NCBI RefSeq assembly: GCF_036785885.1
Contig: NC_092323.1
Coordinates: forward strand, 15,198,501-15,262,500
Origin: Coffea arabica
Taxonomy: Eukaryota > Streptophyta > Magnoliopsida > Gentianales > Rubiaceae
Direction: 5' to 3'
DNA: 64,000 bases
Under the pieces are notes generated by a model. The model was not told the origin of the DNA. It saw only the letters and a list, made by a program, of their open reading frames with translations, and ran no database searches. Position numbers and translations under genes: made by a program. Numbering within the stretch: position 1 is the stretch's first letter; each line of letters opens with the position of its first letter. Of the stretch, positions 35,965-49,192 are shown in pieces.

Positions 35965-37492
35965 TTAATTTTTTTTAAGAATTTTGATTCCTTTCCAACG
36001 TGACTCCATGCGATGAGAGGCATCATCTTGTGTATAAACTCCACACTTGAAGAAATGGTCACTTCCACCTCTCCCATCAGTTTCAAACATTTGGACTCCA
36101 TCAATGAAAACTGTGACTTTGCTAGCTTCCACATCATGAATTACATTGAGTTTGAACCACCTGTTGTCGATGTTAGGGACTATGACAGGATTTTTATAGT
36201 ATGAGAGGTTTCCATTGTAAACTCTAAGCATTAGAGTCGTAGCATGAAGCTGTGCTCCAAAGACTTGCATGATGCACACACCAGATGTTCCAGATGGTAC
36301 ATATCCATAACCTTCAAATTGCCAAACCCCCGAAGAGTAATCGTAACCCTGAAAGCAAATTAGTGAGAAAAAGATAATCACCATGTTTCTTTTAATCTGT
36401 AGAAGGTCTACAAAAAAGAAAGGGTGAAAAACAAAATGTTAGAGATACATGTTACTTTTATTTCTTTAAGCTGCTATATGGACTTTAGGAGACAGGTTAT
36501 ACCAACTATGTACATGGTTTCGCAAAACACAGCAGAAGATTATGTATTTGATAAAACAAAAAGTGATTGTCTCGTCTTCGAAAGCTCATAGGTCTTGGGA
36601 TGTTTTCCTCCCTTCTTTCCTTTAGATTCGGATTTTGGCTCTCAATAATTGATACGACTCTTGACGAGGAGCTGTTTATTGTTTGATTATTTCATCTGAT
36701 TATATATTTTGATTTTTAATGATCAATTTTCTTTTTTTGGTTGATGTTCTCGTCTAGTACTTTTGCGTCTAGGTTTTATATTTTTCTTATAGCAAAGGAT
36801 TTAATACCGAAGAGTAGTTTTGATTAATTTTCATTATTCTCTATAATTACTTTTCACAATTAACTTTAACAAAATCTACTGCAATCAAGAACAAGCTCAA
36901 AACCCTTCACTACTTTACAGTGATCTCTTTGTAATTAAATTAATTAACTTGATCAATAATTTCAAACCTTGTGCCTCGAAGCCTATTAACTAGTGAAATG
37001 ATCACGCTGTGTGCTTCAAAATTCAAAAGGTGCAAAACTTGTTTGTGTTAGAGAAAGTCCAATTTCAGAATTTACCCTTAAATTTTCAGATAAGCACCAT
37101 ACGTAATTGCTTTTACAAAACATATGCAGACTTGCTACCTTTTTTTTTTGTTCCATATAAAACTTGACCAATATGGCAATCATAAATTTAGCTGCAATAT
37201 GTAAACTTACCTCTATTCGAAGTTCAGTACGAGGTCTGGTATTGCTCGCAGGAAAATGAGGTTTATCGGTATCGAAAACCCACATTTTATGAACTCCATC
37301 AACGTACGAATATCGCTGATCTACTGGCACGTTATAAGGTCTTTGAATTTCAAAGTTTGATTGATTTAGTGGAAGAGAAACGAAGCCATCAGTTGGATCA
37401 ACAACCTTCAAAGCTTCTGTTTTGTGATATATTGTTACATTGATGAAAAGGGTGAACAAGAAAGTGGTTAAAAGCTGAGGAGAAGAGGCCAT
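35965..37492 (-). CDS. Citrate-binding protein-like (PL7-fold), copy 2
   Basis: Exon 1 is 37492-37211, exon 2 is 36348-35965, with a phase-0 GT-AG intron of 862 bp (donor GTAAGT, acceptor TTTCAG). The product is 221 aa with a signal peptide (about residues 1-28), then VDPTDGFVSL, QRYSYVDGVHKMWVFD and PRTELRIE. Exon 2 begins GYDYSSGVWQFEGYGYVPSG and carries IMQVFGAQ and HFFKCGVYTQ, ending KILKKN. It differs from the other copies in PVIVPNIDNRWFKL and in Phe for the first Tyr of YFKCG. TATAAAT at 37548-37554 lies 56 bp upstream of the ATG. It is probably secreted or vacuolar. No lesion is seen. Confidence 0.88.
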
Positions 37493-37554
37493 TGAGTTTG
37501 TTTTAGATGAAATGTCGATGGAAGAGAAAAGCTAATCAGGGCCTGAGATTTATA

Positions 37555-40500
37555 GGCAGCCTACAATTGAAGGTGCAGATTAATTATGCCATTGCATTCA
37601 TTGGTCTATTATATATTCTCATGGGGTGAAATCCAGAGGCAATTAACCTTTCTTTTTACTGAAGAATTCTTTACGTTCGGTTGATGTTTCAGTTGTGGTA
37701 TGTGACAAAATTTCAGTCAGAGGATTTACAAAGTATTTGGAAGAAACCAAATTGTTGGAGAACAGAATCAAACTTACAATGTTTCCTTTGAGGTATACAT
37801 TATATTAAGGTTTTAATGTTACTGCTTTCTATCAAATAAGATACTAAGGCTCTAGTTAGATTCTAGTGTTGGTGTCTTTTTTTTTTTTTTTTTTTAAAAC
37901 AAATTGCTATATTGAGGGGCAGAGCTACATTAACAATTTTGCAGAGTTTATAGAATAATCATAAAAAATTTACAGAGTTTTTAGATTTTTGTCACAATTG
38001 CTCCCCTCAATTCTAAGAAATATCCTTCTCCCTTGAAATTCCCCACCTATATTTTGAAAAATCCTATTCCCCAAATAACCAATAACTTTAGACATCTCTC
38101 CTTTCGGTACAATTGTTTCAAAGCTAATTAAAGAAAAAAAATTAATACTACTTGAATAAGTAACAAATTTATAAAAATGTAAAAATGACTTAAAATAAAT
38201 ACATAATTTCAAATCAAAATATCTCATTGCATAGTAATTTTATCATTTTTAATGTATAATATTGTCTTCACTGACCAAAGGTTCTGACTCCATCATTGAC
38301 TATAAAACTTTTTTTGCATAAAGGTGTATTAAAAAAAGGATTAATTTTTTATACATTGACAGCGTATACACTTTCACTATTAGATGCATGACACATAATT
38401 CAAATTTGAATTTGAAACTCAAATTTTGCATATGTATCGTATATCCAACCATGATAGTGTATGCATCGTCAATATATATATAAGATTTACTCTAAAAAAA
38501 AGCGGAGTAGGAGTACCATTTTGAAAGTGTTTCATAAGAAGAGCGGAACCAAATAGTGAAGATCTGCTCGTGTATATAGTGAAGACATGCGAGACAATGA
38601 TCCCCTATTAACCAGAGAGTCAGGAAAATATAGTAGTTAAAATTATACTAAAAAAGATATTGAGCAAATTAGACAATTGTGGCATATAAAACGAGATTGT
38701 TTGTTAAGGAATTCAAATTAAAGTATGTTACTCAACTAGGGTAATTTTTTTTTGGTCCTCAAAATCCAAATCACAAAAAAAAAATAAAAATGAAATTAAC
38801 AGCTCTACGTCCTTCCTACCCTCAATTGTTAGGCACAAGATTTGAACTCTGTATCTGACAGTGAAGATAACCGCCGAGCATATTCACCATAGAATACTGC
38901 AAACTAAATGTTAAGGGGTTTCTTTTCTGTCTTGAAATTGAAGTATTTATTGGAAAAAGAGAAAGTTGTCTTGTTAGAAGATATTCTTGCCTTTACAAAA
39001 GAATTTACAGAATGAAAAATGCTTGACTTTAAGACTCAAATAATGCATGCAACTTCCATTCCAATTTGTCTGGGGGATAGCGCACTCAAGAAGTAGAAAA
39101 AAGAGTAGCAGGCTACAAATAATACGGCAACAACTATTTGGGTGTGTACCCCTCAATCCACGCACAATCAAGAAAATGCGTGTCTTGAAAGTTGAAAGCA
39201 ACCCATTCAAGACACCCCAATTGGTCAACTGAACAAAAAAGGAAGTGTATTTGCAGTTGGTTTTATTAAGAAGCTTAGATGGATCGAGATAAACAGGACG
39301 AATTGGTAAACAACGTTGCTGTTCATCAAATCTGGGGATACGGGGAAAAAACAAAATAATTACCGCATTCTTTAAACACTTTCACACCAGTGAATCCTAC
39401 ATTGGCGACAAAACTCTCTCCCCAGATTAGGACTATTCGACAGCATAAAATTCGAAAATTACTGCCACAGACATCACAGCCATGAATTTCTGCCATTTTG
39501 CATTTGGATGTCTACTTTATTCATATACGTCTTCATGGACAACATAATTTTTTAGATGTTCCTAGAAGAAAATGCAAATGCAGTAAGTTGAAATAATAAA
39601 AATTAGAATATTTCAATCAAAGTTAGTTTGACGGGATGAATTAGAATAATAATTTTTTTTTAAAAAAAAAATTCTTGTCTTATACTATTACCAGTAATGA
39701 GCAATTAAAAATTTCATGACCAAATGCATACATAGGCTTTTCATAGACAATGGACAAGATTTGGTCGTTTCCTTTTGTTCCTTATTGATCTTGATATTCT
39801 CTATAATGTTCTTCTATTGGTTGGAGTAATCAAATCAAAATGTATTTTTTGTTTGAAAATTTTTGACCAACTGATGACATTCGTTTACTTATTATATGGT
39901 AGGAGCACCATATTTTTTTTCGGCCCCATTGCTCATATTTTTGCAAATACAAATTATCAATTCTTAAGTGAACATTTTCGGATCAAAAGGAAGAATCCAA
40001 ATTAATTACGCTCAAACCAAAACTCGACCAGTGGGCTCGATTACCTTATGTTTTAGTTCATACGGTAGTCTCATAATTACGTTCCTCGCAATTTCTGAAT
40101 TATATTCCTCAAGTAAATAACCCGCTGCTATGGAGATGAGTCCCCGTTTGAGTTAATAGCTATTAGCTACCACAAGAATAATGACTAAAACTTTTTTTTT
40201 TTATCGAATTGTTATAATTGGTTGAGTAAAGGCACAAATCACCAATTAATTAAGCAAATCCAACCTAAACAACATACAATTCTCCAAGAAGTAGTGTGCT
40301 GTCAGAATTGAATAAATTCAGTTTGGCTTGGTTCCTCCTGGTTTTCTAAAATCAAGACCTTAAATTTAGAAATTAACCAACAAAGAACTAAGAAGACTTT
40401 GTTTCCTTCTTGTTGCGTGTATTTTGATTTCTCGTTCATTCGTTCTTGAATACCCTATACTTTTCTCTATATTCCACTTTCTTTGAAACCACATATACAT

Positions 40501-40660
40501 TATGTGGTTATTTTAAAACAACGGGATGATTATGGTAAAAACCACAAGTGGGTTATTCATAATTTACTCCTTAAAAAATTCACAAAAAAACAAGAGGGAA
40601 AATGGGCATAGATATGCCCACTTAAACCAAGAACAGTACACAGGTCACAGAAGTAACAAG
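37555..40660. other. Intergenic between copies 2 and 3
   Basis: AT-rich, with no recognisable gene. One small MITE (38335-38500) is present. The open frames at 37970-38227, 38974-39354 and 39775-40005 are low-complexity and match no family I know. Confidence 0.55.
38335..38500. mobile_element. Small MITE, second copy of the 11615-11776 family
   Basis: It shares the internal sequence (TTTGAAACTCAAATTTTGCAT) and the CATTGACAG-CGTATACAC end with the copy at 11615. The inverted right end (GTGTATGCATCGTCAATATA) is degenerate. About 165 bp. Confidence 0.5.
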
Positions 40661-40796
40661 TCACATTTTTTTGAGAACTTTGATGCCCTTCCACTGGGAC
40701 TCCATGTAGTTAGAAGGATCATCTTGTTCATATACTCCAAACTTGAAGTAATGGGACTTTCCACCTCTTCCTCGTGCTTCTTCAAGCACTTGAATC

Positions 40797-43700
40797 TGTT
40801 AGGACTGGGCCAGGAATAGACAAACTCAAGTTAGCACAAAGTAGGCGGTATAACCGATCATATAATAGATAGGCGGTAGATACCAGCCATATAATAATTA
40901 GGCGGTAAAACCGACCATATAAAGACGGATAACAAAGCAAATACAAGACACAGAAGATTTACGTGGTTCGGTCAAATTGACCTACGTCCACGGGCGAGGG
41001 AGGAGCAATATTTCTACTATGAAGAAGAAATACAAAAGCCGTAGGAAAGTGGTTCCTAGGCCAATAGGCACTTACAAAAGAGTTTAGAAAATATTCCTAA
41101 ACTCAAATCAAGAGAGCCTAAAATATTTGACTGAATGGGCTAGATGACTCAAGAAGCTAATAGCCCATATAACTCTCTTGAGTGGTGCGAGTTAAATCCT
41201 TCAATGGACCCTTCTATTTATAGGCCTCGAGTAGCCGGCTTCTCTTCAGCAGGCTCCGATGTGGGATGAGAAGGAAATGAAAAATTATGCCACAAGTCAA
41301 AGCTTGCGGCTCTGACAAAACAACAAATCTCCACCTTGGCATAATTTTGGTTCCACCATCGACAATAGTAAAATTACTCCACCTTCTCCACATAAGCCCC
41401 TAATGGGCGTAAATCACCAACAATGAACACTAATCAAATCCAAGCACTGCTTGAATTTGTAAACTGGAAGAGGCTTCGTAAACATATCGGCTAGATTGTC
41501 CTTGGTATTGATTTTCTGAATAAGGACTTTTCCCTCAGCAATGATATCCCGAATGAAGTGATACTTCACATCAATGTGTTTCGTCCTCTCATGATACATC
41601 TGATCTTTAGTCAAGTGTATGGCACTTTGACTATCACAGTGAATATCAATAACACCTTGATATAGACTTAGCTCGCTAAATAAACTCTTCAACCACAAGG
41701 CTTCTTTGATTGCCTCGGTCACAGCCATATATTCTGCTTCAGTAGTAGACAAAGCTACGACAGGTTGTAGAGTAGCTTTCCAACTAACAGCACAACCGCC
41801 AATGCAAAATACATAGCCTGAAAGTGATCTTCTCCTGTCAAGATCTCCAGCGTAGTCTGAGTCTACAAAACCAACCAAAGTGTTATTATTTCTTCCAAAC
41901 TCCAAACATGCATTTGAAGTACCTCGCAAGTATCTGAGAATCCACTTCACAGCCTGCCAATGTGTTTTACCAGGGCAAGACATATATCTGCTAACAACAC
42001 TGACTGCTTGTGCAATATCTGGACGAGTACAAACCATTGCATACATAATACTGCCGACTGCACTGGAATAAGGAACCCGTGCCATATAATCTTCCTCTTC
42101 ATCTGATTTTGGTGATTGAGCAGCAGATAGCCGAAAATGGCTAGCAAGAGGAGTAGATACTGGTTTAGCATCTTTCATGCCAAAACGCTCCAAAACTTTC
42201 TCAAGGTAATTTTTCTGGGTCAAGAACAACTTTCCTACTCCTCGATCTCTTTTGATATCCATGCCAAGAATTTTCTTAGCTGCTCCCAAATCTTTCATTT
42301 CAAATTCACTATTTAACTGCAGTTTCAAAGTGTGAATTTCTGACAAATTCTTGGCAGCAATGAGCATGTCATCAACATAAAGCAGCAAATAAATGAAAGA
42401 ACCATCATTTAACTTCCGGAAGTAAACACAACTATCATACATGCTCCTCAAATAACCATGACCCAACATAAAGGAATCAAACCTTTTATACCATTGTCTT
42501 GGAGACTGCTTCAATCCATATAAGGATTTCTTCAATAAGCAAACATGGTCTTCCTTACCTTCAATCTCAAAACCCTGGGGTTGTTTCATATAAATTTGTT
42601 CTTCAAGTTCGCCATGTAAGAAAGCTGTCTTAACATCAAGCTGCTCTAACTCCAAATTATACATGGCTACTAAAGCAAGCAAAACACGAATAGAGCTATG
42701 TTTAACAACAGGTGAGAATATATCATTAAAATCAACACCTTGTACCTGACTATAGCCCTTTGCAACCAATCGTGCTTTATATCTTGCATCTTCAACCCCT
42801 GGAATACCTTCCTTCTTCTTGAAGACCCATTTGCATCCAACAATTTTCTTAGCTGACGGCGGCTTTACAAGAACCCAAGTTTCATTACGATGAAGAGATT
42901 CAATTTCTTCATTCATCGCAATCAACCACTTTGCAGAATCATCACAAGAAACTGCTTCTGAATAGGTGGAAGGCTCACCAACTGCATCAGTTTCTTCTGC
43001 AATAGACAAAGCATATGCAACTAAATTTGCATATCTTTGTGGTGGTCGAATGTCTCTCCTTGCTCTATCTCTGGCTATGGAATACTCTTCTTCTTCAGAA
43101 CTATCTTCAACAGTAGATTCAGGTGTATCTACTGGCATTTGAATAGAAGATTTGGTCTGAGAAGGACCAGAACTGCCAATATCAAGCTCCACCTGCTTCT
43201 GTGTACTATCAGTAGTACAAGGACTGGAAGACTCCTTCTTGGAAGATAACATAGACAATTCATCAAAAGTAACATCTCTACTGATCACAAATTTTGGAGA
43301 TTTGGGATCAGGACACCATAATCTGTATCCTTTCACCCCAGAAGCATACCCAAGAAAAATGCACTTTTTAGCCCTAGGCTCCAATTTTCCATCATTCACG
43401 TGCATGTATGCTGGACACCCAAAAACTTTTAAATTGGAGTAATCAGCAGGAGTACCTGACCAAACTTCCTCAGGAGTTTTGAAATCAAGAGATGCAGAAG
43501 GAGAACGGTTGACAATATAACAGGCCATATTGATCGCCTCTGCCCAAAAGTCGTTTGTCAACCCTGCATTGGAGATCATACATCTTGCTCTCTCCAAAAG
43601 CGTTCTGTTCATACGTTCAGCTACACCATTTTGTTGAGGCGTCATCCTGACGGTGTGATGCCGAACAATTCCTTCATTCTTGCAGAATTCATTAAATTCA

Positions 43701-46172
43701 CCTCCACAAAATTCCATGCCATTATCTGTTCTCAACCGCTTAATATGCTTTCCTGTTTGTTTCTCAATCAAAACTTTCCATTGCTTGAAAGTTAGGAAAA
43801 CATCATTTTTATGCTTAAGAAAATATACCCAAACTTTCCTTGAATAATTATCAATGAAAGTCAACATGTACCTGGCACCACCTTTAGAAGGAGCACAAGA
43901 AGGCCCCCAGAGGTCTGAATGAATGTAGTCCAAAGTTCCTTTTGTCCTGTGAACTGCCGGCAACTGGAAGCTAACTCTCTTCTGCTTTCCAAAAATGCAA
44001 TGTTCACAGAGTCCCATCTTTCCAATACTTTGACTACCAAGAAGACCTCGTTTGCATAAAATAGATAAGCCCTTCTCGCTCATGTGCCCCAATCTCATGT
44101 GCCATAATTTGGTAAAATCAGAATCAGACAAAGTTGATGTAGAAACAGCAGCAGCACCTGTAACAGTAGATCCCTGCAAAATATATAAAGTACCAGATCT
44201 GTGTGCCTTCATAACAACAAGGGCTCATCGACTGATTTTGAGAACTCCATCTCCACCTGAATACCTGCACCCAATAGACTCAAGAGTGCCTAAAGAGATG
44301 AGATTTTTCTTCAAATCTGGAACATGTCTAACATCTGTGAGCGTCCTCACAATACCATCGTACATTTTAATCCGGATTGTGCCTTTGCCAACAACTTTAC
44401 AAACAGCGTTGTTGCCCATTAAGACAACTCCACCTTCAGCTGATTCATATGTTGAAAACCAGTCCCTGTTGGGACACATATGATACGAACAACCCGAATC
44501 TAAAATCCACTCATTGTTAGACCTAAAATTATTTTCCGTTGCACAGAAAATGGTTCCATCATTCTGATCAGCTGCTATACTAGCTTCAGCGGATTCAGTA
44601 TTTTTCTCAACAAATTTTCCCTTTTGCTTTTCTTTATTTTTCAATTTAAAGCAATCAGAGATAACATGGCCCTTCTTTTTACAATAATTGCACACCACAT
44701 TTTTATGTCTGGATTTGGATCTACTTCTATTTTCTGTGTTTTTCTTTTCAGATCTACCCCGAACAAACAAACCATCGGCTTGACTCCCACTAGTTTCCCC
44801 AGTAATGTCCCTATCTATCTGCTCTTTAGATTTTAATGCAGATTTAATTTCCCGATACGAAATTGTTTCCTTTCCATAAATCATAGTATCGCGGAAATGC
44901 TTAAAAGATTGGGGAAGGGAACACAAAAGCAATAGGGCTTGATCTTCATCATCAATTTTCGAATCTATATTCCCCAAATCCATAATAATGGAATCAAATT
45001 TATCAAGATGGGAGAGTATAGATGTACCTTCAGACATCCGAAGCATGTACAAACTCTGCTTCAAATATAGCCGATTCTCGACTGTCTTCTTCATATACAA
45101 GGCTTTCAATTTATCCCACATAGCCTTGGCTGAAGTCTCCGTTGCTACCTCACGCAATACCTCATCGGAGAGATTTAAGATTATACTGGATCTGGCCTTT
45201 TTATCCATATCAGCGAAATCCGCATCCTTTACATCTTCTGGTTTGTTCTCGATTCCGTGAATCGCTAGATCAACTCCGTCTTGAACAAGAATGGCCTCCA
45301 TCTTGAGCTGCCACATTCCGAAGTTGACATTCCTGTCGAATTTCTCGACAACCGTCTTTGTTATCGTCATTGTTGCCACAAAATCTGTAACGTGAAGTTT
45401 GTCTCAAAAAACTGGCCAAACAAATATGCAAGTCTCGTGAGCGGGCCCCACAGGGTTAGCGGACCCCACGAGATAAGCGGGCCCCACGGGGATGAACGGA
45501 CCCCACAAGGTGAGCGGGCCCCACGGATAAACGGACCCCATAGGATGAGTGGGCCCCACAGGATGGACGGAACCCACCAGACGAACGGGCCCCACCAGAT
45601 GAACCTGTCTTGCAAAATATAACAACCAGCTCTGATACCAGTTTGTTAGGACCGGGCCAGGAATAGACAAACTCAAGTTAGCACAAAGTAGGCGGTATAA
45701 CCGACCATATAATAGATAGGCGGTAGATACCAGCCATATAATAATTAGGCGGTAAAACCGACCATATAAAGACGGATAACAAAGCAAATAAAAGACACAG
45801 AAGATTTACGTGGTTCGGTCAAATTAACCTACGTCCACGGGCGAGGGAGGAGCAATATTTCTACTATGAAGAAGAAATACAAAAGCCGTAGGAAAGTGGT
45901 TCCTAGGCCAATAGGCACTTACAAAAGAGTTTAGAAAATATTCCTAAACTCAAATCAAGAGAGCCTAAAATATTTGACTGAATGGGCTAGATGACTCAAG
46001 AAGCTAATAGCCCATATAACTCTCTTGAGTGGTGCGAGTTAAATCCTTCAATGGACCCTTCTATTTATAGGCCTCGAGTAGCCGGCTTCTCTTCAGCAGG
46101 CTCCGATGTGGGATGAGAAGGAAATGAAAAATTATGCCACAAGTCAAAGCTTGCGGCTCTGACAAAACAACA
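40797..46172 (-). mobile_element. Ty1/copia LTR retrotransposon, Tork/Tnt1-like
   Basis: LTRs of 529 bp lie at 40797-41325 (3') and 45644-46172 (5'), flanked by the 5-bp repeat GAATC (40792-40796, 46173-46177). The primer site on minus reads TGGTATCAGAGC, complementary to initiator Met-tRNA. A purine tract (AAGGTGGAGATT) adjoins the 3' LTR. Parts on minus are gag with zinc knuckle [14 protein letters not shown] and protease [11 protein letters not shown] (about 44225-45379), then integrase, reverse transcriptase (YVDDMLIAA) and RNase H ([11 protein letters not shown]) (about 41414-44212). The LTRs differ at only about four positions, under 1%, so insertion is recent (a few hundred thousand years at 1.3e-8 per site per year). 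It is almost whole, with about one coding break. Confidence 0.95.
45438..45604. repeat. GC-rich minisatellite in the copia leader
   Basis: About eight or nine imperfect units of 18-24 bp built around CGGGCCCCAC(N)nGATGA(A/G). They lie between the gag start and the primer-binding site of the copia element, in an otherwise AT-rich element. Confidence 0.8.
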
Positions 46173-47510
46173 GAATCCCATCAATGAAAACCGTTAGATT
46201 CCCAGCATGAACATCATGAATTACATTGAGACGAAACCACCTATCACAGATGTTGGGAACAGCTGGGAGAGGAGCTCTATAATATGAGAGGGATCCATTG
46301 TAGACCCTAAGCATTAAAGTTGAGGCATGAGGTGGGCTTGCTCCAAACACTTGCATTATGCACACACCAGAAGTTCCATTTGGAACAAATCCGTATCCTT
46401 CGAATTGCCAAATTCCAGAAGAGTAATCATAACCCTGACATGTAAATTAGCCAAAATTTCTAGCTTAAATGTGTTCTGTAACAATAAAAGAAGGTGTAAA
46501 GTTAAAATTTCTGTAACTGTGGAACATGTTGAGACTATTTAAAGTTTATCAGATTTTCAATTAGTCAAAACTAAGAGGTGTATTCATCTTTATGATGTAC
46601 TCTATAAAAATGTCTTAATAAACAGGTCAGAGTCTATGTCTAATCCCTCAACACATCAATGTGGTTTTTTCTTTTTTTAGAAAAAATAAGGGTAAAGTTA
46701 AATGTTCCATATATGTGCTAAATTGAACTAAATTCTCAATTATATGATATATATGATGCCCTTAATTATTAATGGACAAAAAAAGTAACCTCTAATTTCA
46801 TATATATCTCACTTTGTCACTTATATCAGTAAATTTCTAAACATTATTGCCCATATAAAAAAATTTGAACGTACGAGAAAAAATATTAAAGAAAAAAGGG
46901 ACCATTATTGGCAGAAATAATTATCAATTTCATCACAATCCTTCTGTTTTATATCTTCTTTTTTCAAAAGCAGACTTTTCTCTTTTATTCATCAAAAAAA
47001 AAAACGTACAAGGAATAGAAAGACTCTAAATACATCACTATACTCTATACAACCCAAAAAAAAAAGACAAAAAACAGAAGAATTGTGATGAAAAATTCTG
47101 ATTCTGTTTCATATCTTGTCAAGGGTATATATATACATATGATGTAATTTGTATATACACATAAATAAATTTGTATATACTGCAGAATATATACTTACAA
47201 GTATACGGATTTCTGTACGAGGTTTAGTGTGACTTTCAGGAGAATGAGGTTTATCAGTCTTGAAAACCCACAATTTATGCACTCCATCAATGAAGGAATA
47301 ACGTTGATCTTCTGGTATGTCATAAGGCCTTTGGATTTGGAAATTTGATTTCTTTAGAGGAAGTGAGATGAAGCCTACAGTGGGATCAACAGACTCCGAA
47401 GTATCAAAAATCTTGATGGAAGAAGCTGCCATTACTGCTTACTAATTAAGTTAACTAGAAGATTAAATATGCCTTAATGCAGTGACGATGGAAGAATAGG
47501 AATTTCACGG

Positions 47511-47513
<3 letters not shown>

Positions 47514-47572
<59 letters not shown>
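47514..47572. repeat. (AT)n microsatellite upstream of copy 3
   Basis: About 28 uninterrupted AT units, placed 80-140 bp before the start codon of copy 3, where the sister genes have their TATA box. Confidence 0.9.
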
Positions 47573-47574
<2 letters not shown>

Positions 47575-49128
47575 GAAGGTGCTGGCTGAAATATTCATTT
47601 TGAAGCTTTGTTGTCATCAGAGAATTCCTTTATGTTCCAATCACTATTATCTCTTCATAGGAATTTAGAGCCAAGAGCTAACTATCCAGATAAATAACTC
47701 ATTTGAACGAAAATCCATGCAAGTTAAATATCCATCATCACAAATAAGTTTGGATATTGGATTCTTTCAACATCTTTTTTCCTTTTCTTCATGGGTTTTT
47801 TTTTTTTTTTGGGGGGGGGGGGGGTCGGTGTGGGGGAGGTAGATTCTTTTAATTGAACCCGAACAAATTCATGAAAGATATTCCCCAGTCCTCTGATCTT
47901 TTCTCACATAATTAGTAACCTGCCCTTTTCCTAGAAACCAACAAATGAAAAGGAACCAAGCAATAGAAGATTGAGACCACTATACGAATCCACAAGTGGA
48001 GAATTAGAATTAAAATCTTTTGCAGCTGTCTAAAAAGAAAAGATACCACATGGTGAAGGTATGTATCCATCTCATCTGGTCCTTCGTGACTGAATTTCAT
48101 GGGTGGAACAACGAAGGGTCGCTGAGGTGACACTGAACCAAGTTCTAAAAATTTAGGTGTTTCTTCCTTGAAATTGAAAATTTTCTGAAAAATATTTTGT
48201 AGATTTAAATTTTTGACCTTGCAAAAACATGAACAAATTTTTTGTTATAAAACTAAAAATTTCCCCCTCAAAGTAATTTTTCTAGTTCCATCTATGCTGA
48301 ATTTGTTATAGTAGAATAAGGAATATAGTGAAAGAAATATTTGCAATTGAAGCATATGCCTTCTAAAATACCATAGCCAAAGTTAGTCTTATCCCAACTT
48401 AGCTTGGTGAGATGCATTTAAGTGTAGCTTTGCCTTCCAATCATCCCCAGGACAGACAATTTAAAAAAAAAAAAAGAAAAAAAGAAGGCATTTCGTTTTT
48501 GTTAATCAGATTAGTTAACCATATAACAAATTAATCGAAACAAATAAAAGGGGCTAACATGCCTTAATTATAAATTTGAGGAGGAAAATAGACAAGGAAA
48601 CCGAACCTAAGGGGACAAACTGAAAATTAACATACTCAGATTTGGCTTGGAAGGACCATTGGAAACCAATTTGTAAGTTGAGGAACGTAATAAACACTTT
48701 CAAAAGTTGAGGGACCAAATAAAATCTCGAGCAAAAATTGAGGGATCTTTGAAATCGTTTACACAATCACTTTACCTAACCAAAAATAGGTTTTGCTCCA
48801 ATACGTTCTGGTATTTAACTAATATTTTGATATGACTGAATTATTGGGAGCGGGTATAGTATAACAGCTCCGAATCTGAATTTATTAATTCCAATCTGGA
48901 TCCGAGGCCTAGAGGTGGCGGTGACGGTGGCGGTGGATTAAATGATTAAAACAAAAGAAGGCTCTCGGCCAGCGCAAAATTAGGGCGTCATCAAATCTTA
49001 GAATAAGCAATCGTCTCCCTCTTCTGCTGTCCAACTCCAGCAAAGGCTTTGCAAGAGATATTTTCACATCTAGCCGTCGCCCTTTTTTCTTCTGTTCTTA
49101 CTCGAGCGCTTTTGCTAGAGATTAAGCA
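47573..49128. other. Intergenic between copy 3 and the kelch-like gene
   Basis: No recognisable gene. It contains a T-run followed directly by a G-run (about 47800-47823). The stretch 48900-49128 is less AT-rich and CT-rich and may be the promoter and 5' UTR of the plus-strand kelch-like gene. Confidence 0.5.
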
Positions 49129-49192
49129 TGTTGCGAACAACAGAGAAAGGGAGAATTGGGAGACTTTCCTTCAGCTGTATTTTTGGAAAGCA

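Larger units (their letters stand above)
40661..47432 (-). pseudogene. Citrate-binding protein-like, copy 3, split by a copia element
   Basis: Exon 1 is 47432-47199 and exon 2 begins at 46434 after a GT-AG intron. Exon 2 is cut at 46173 after VFIDG and resumes at 40796 (IQVLEEARGRGGKSHYFKFG), ending KVLKKM at 40661. The pieces stay in frame across the 5-bp duplication GAATC, so nothing except the insertion seems to disrupt the frame. Exon 1 starts MAASSIKIFDTSESVDPTVGF and lacks the hydrophobic signal peptide of its sisters. An (AT)n run (about 47514-47571) occupies the place of the TATA box. The gene may therefore have been altered in targeting or expression before the insertion. Confidence 0.9.

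Noticed and set aside
45438-45604. Possible CRISPR-like repeat-spacer array
   Set aside because: The units are imperfect and contiguous without unique spacers, and the sequence is a plant retroelement leader.
45281-45622. Pro/Gly/His-rich plus-strand frame of 113 codons
   Set aside because: It is the translated minisatellite in the copia leader; the regular SGPH pattern comes from the DNA repeat and does not indicate a gene.
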